Shown here: one piece after another, positions 5,586 through 7,271 of the stretch
Position numbering within the stretch: the first letter of the stretch is position 1
Layout of the letters: every line of letters starts with the position of its first letter
Source: an uncultured Clostridia bacterium
GTDB taxonomy: Bacteria; Bacillota_A; Clostridia; Peptostreptococcales; Anaerovoracaceae
DNA length: 7,271 nucleotides
Assembly (NCBI GenBank): GCA_946645735.1
Contig: CAMPCK010000041.1
Span: 1-7,271, forward strand
Reading direction: 5' to 3'
Translations under genes and position numbers: made by a program
Notes under the pieces: model-generated
What the model was told of the DNA's origin: nothing
Seen by the model: the letters and a program-made list of their open reading frames with translations, nothing else
Databases searched by the model: none

Positions 5586-6950
5586 ATGGGAAAGACACAG
5601 AATCAAACAGCCATCTATGACGCCAGAAAAGAACTGGGTCACGGCAAGGTGGCAATACTGGGACTTCAGCACATGTTCGCCATGTTCGGCGCGACTGTAC
5701 TCGTACCCATCATCACAGGTTTAAGCGTATCTACAACACTTTTATTCGCGGGACTTGCAACGCTGTTCATGCACTTTGTGACAAACTTCAAGGTTCCTGT
5801 ATTCTTAGGCTCATCCTTCGCATTCCTCGGAGGATATGCAGCGGTCAAGGCTGCCGGAGTGGCAATGGGATATTCCGACAGGGTCTCCCTTAACTACGCA
5901 TGTATAGGCGTTGCCTGCGCAGGACTTGTATACTTCGTCCTCGCACTTGTCTGCAAGGCCTTCGGTTCCAAGAGGGTAATGAAATTCTTCCCTCCTGTAG
6001 TTACAGGACCCATCATCCTGGCCATCGGCCTTATCCTGGCACCTTCTGCCATCAACAACTGCTCCACCAACTGGCCCATCGCACTTGTAGCCATCCTGGT
6101 GGTTATCATCTGCAATATCTGGGGTAAAGGAATGATCAAGATCGTTCCCATCCTTCTCGGAGTTATAGTTTCCTATGCTTTTGCTGCTGTTACGGGAAAC
6201 GTCGATTTCTCAGCGATAGCAGACGCTCCCTGGATCGGACTTCCCGTTATCTGGGAGAACACAGGACTCTCGATCTTCACTGAAGGCAGTGTTGATGCAG
6301 GTCTCTTACTTACAGCCATCATAACCATCGTTCCCATCTCATTTGCTACCATGATGGAGCACGTTGGCGACATCTCCGCTATCGGAGGAACGGTAGGAAA
6401 GAACTTCATCGAAGATCCCGGTCTCCACAAGACGCTTATCGGTGACGGTATCGGAACATCCATCGCATCACTGTTCGGAGCTCCCGCAAACACCACCTAT
6501 GGTGAGAACACCGGAGTTCTCGCTCTTACCAAGGTATACGATCCCTTCGTAGTAAGGCTTGCAGCCTGCTACGCTATGGTGCTCTCATTCTGCCCCAAGT
6601 TCGCGGCAGTGATCGAGATCATGCCCGCAGCTACCATCGGCGGCGTATCCATCATCCTCTACGGTATGATCTCCGCTATCGGTATCAGAAACATGGTTGA
6701 AAACAAGACTGACTTCCAGCAGTCAAGAAATATCATCATCGCAGCCCTCATCATCGGCCTTGCTCTCGGAATCAACTTCTCCGATGCAGGAGCAGTAAGC
6801 TTCATGATTGGCTCCATGAGCGTAAACCTTTCCGGACTTGCAGTCGCTTCCATCGTAGGTATCGTGCTCAACGCCATCCTTCCCGGAAGAGATCAGGCCT
6901 TCGGAGACCAGCCGGACGAGACGCTGGCATCATCTCTCGGAAAGTATTGA
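5586..6950 (+). CDS. pyrP: Uracil permease (NCS2 / UraA-PyrP family)
   Basis: A 454-residue polytopic inner-membrane nucleobase transporter, expected to import uracil by proton symport for the salvage pathway. Full length for the family. It has many hydrophobic stretches, starting with LGLQHMFAMFGATVLVPIITG, the typical NCS2 opening. The two substrate/proton Glu residues of E. coli UraA (E241, E290) correspond to E258 in MMEHVGDIS and E307 in NTTYGENTG; the 49-residue spacing is conserved. The segment GDGIGTSIASLFGAPANTTYGEN is a hallmark of uracil rather than xanthine/urate members. AAGGAGG (5574-5580) stands 5 bases before the ATG. The PyrR-type leader and the pyrR gene 22 bases downstream both support uracil as the substrate. 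The name pyrP follows the Bacillus usage; uraA is the equivalent. Confidence 0.95.
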   Translation: MGKTQNQTAIYDARKELGHGKVAILGLQHMFAMFGATVLVPIITGLSVSTTLLFAGLATLFMHFVTNFKVPVFLGSSFAFLGGYAAVKAAGVAMGYSDRVSLNYACIGVACAGLVYFVLALVCKAFGSKRVMKFFPPVVTGPIILAIGLILAPSAINNCSTNWPIALVAILVVIICNIWGKGMIKIVPILLGVIVSYAFAAVTGNVDFSAIADAPWIGLPVIWENTGLSIFTEGSVDAGLLLTAIITIVPISFATMMEHVGDISAIGGTVGKNFIEDPGLHKTLIGDGIGTSIASLFGAPANTTYGENTGVLALTKVYDPFVVRLAACYAMVLSFCPKFAAVIEIMPAATIGGVSIILYGMISAIGIRNMVENKTDFQQSRNIIIAALIIGLALGINFSDAGAVSFMIGSMSVNLSGLAVASIVGIVLNAILPGRDQAFGDQPDETLASSLGKY

Positions 6951-6972
6951 TCCCCTTTAAGAGGTGACCAAA

Positions 6973-7271
6973 ATGAAAATAAAAGCTGAGATCATGAACG
7001 GAGATCAGATGAGACGGGCCATCAAGCGCATGTCTCACGAGATCCTTGAGAGAAACTCCGGCGCGGATGATCTGGTCCTTCTCGGGATAGTAAGCCGCGG
7101 TGTACCGCTGGCTGAAGAGATCGCTAAAAATATCCTGGACATAGAAGGGGCGGTCGTACCCGTAGGGAAACTTGACGTCAAGGCTTTCGATGACAGGAAG
7201 AAGGTGGATCCGATGGAAGTAGCCCCGGATCCCGGAGTTGATATCGACGGGAAAAAGGTGATCCTGGTGGA
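6973..7271 (+). CDS. pyrR: PyrR bifunctional pyrimidine attenuator / uracil phosphoribosyltransferase (5' part, cut by right window edge)
   Basis: 99 complete codons are visible of a protein usually about 180 residues long. The segments AEIMNGDQMRRAIKRMSHEILERN, GIVSRGVPLAEEIAKNI and the VPVGKLDVKAFDD-type stretch match PyrR, and the window ends at KKVILV, just before the expected DD..TGRT PRPP-binding loop. PyrR binds pyr leader RNA in the presence of UMP/UTP, promoting termination, and has uracil phosphoribosyltransferase activity. GAGGTG (6961-6966) stands 6 bases before the ATG, and 22 bases separate it from the permease stop, so both should be on one attenuated transcript, giving autoregulation. 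The remaining catalytic part cannot be checked here. Confidence 0.93.
   Translation, partial: MKIKAEIMNGDQMRRAIKRMSHEILERNSGADDLVLLGIVSRGVPLAEEIAKNILDIEGAVVPVGKLDVKAFDDRKKVDPMEVAPDPGVDIDGKKVILV

Overview
The window reads as chromosomal DNA of a low-to-medium-GC anaerobic Firmicute, most likely a Clostridia/Lachnospiraceae-like bacterium. Grounds: pyruvate phosphate dikinase as a core carbon gene, strong AGGAGG-type ribosome binding sites, a PyrR-type attenuator ahead of a uracil permease-pyrR pair, and a sigma-54 activator whose sensor domain resembles a lysine-fermentation enzyme. This taxonomic call is inferred from gene content and style only. All genes lie on the + strand.

Layout. (1) 1-1625: the 3' two thirds of ppdK, cut by the left edge. 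(2) 1677-2129: a small four-helix membrane protein of the COG2426 'small multidrug export' type. (3) 2144-4231: a 695-residue sigma-54 enhancer-binding protein. Its N-terminal half resembles L-erythro-3,5-diaminohexanoate dehydrogenase (Kdd) and is followed by an AAA+ domain and a Fis-type HTH. (4) 4232-4498: a dense regulatory interval with phased TGANTCA-type sites, an intrinsic terminator, an A/T tract and a near-consensus sigma-54 (-24/-12) promoter. (5) 4499-5242: an unrecognised acidic protein of three tandem 84-residue repeats. (6) 5243-5585: a hairpin-flanked GATAA-rich 3' UTR, a strong terminator, a sigma-A promoter and a PyrR-type attenuator. (7) 5586-6950: uracil permease. (8) 6973-7271: the 5' part of pyrR, cut by the right edge.

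The most interesting part is 2144-5242, which looks like a self-contained regulatory module. A sigma-54 activator carrying a probably non-catalytic dehydrogenase-like sensor sits immediately upstream of a sigma-54 promoter. That promoter drives a single, apparently strongly translated gene for a novel repeat protein. An 18-bp motif (TGAYTCAAWAATGANTCR) occurs three times: twice at about 155-203 bp upstream of the predicted start site and once inside the 3' end of the activator gene. It is the obvious candidate operator. The activator gene's own terminator lies between these sites and the promoter, so the target gene should be expressed mainly when the activator fires. No lysine-fermentation genes are visible in the window, so the ligand and the role of the repeat protein remain unknown.

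The right-hand part is a conventional pyrimidine-salvage unit: PyrR, encoded by the second gene, is expected to bind the leader RNA and attenuate its own operon when UMP is plentiful.
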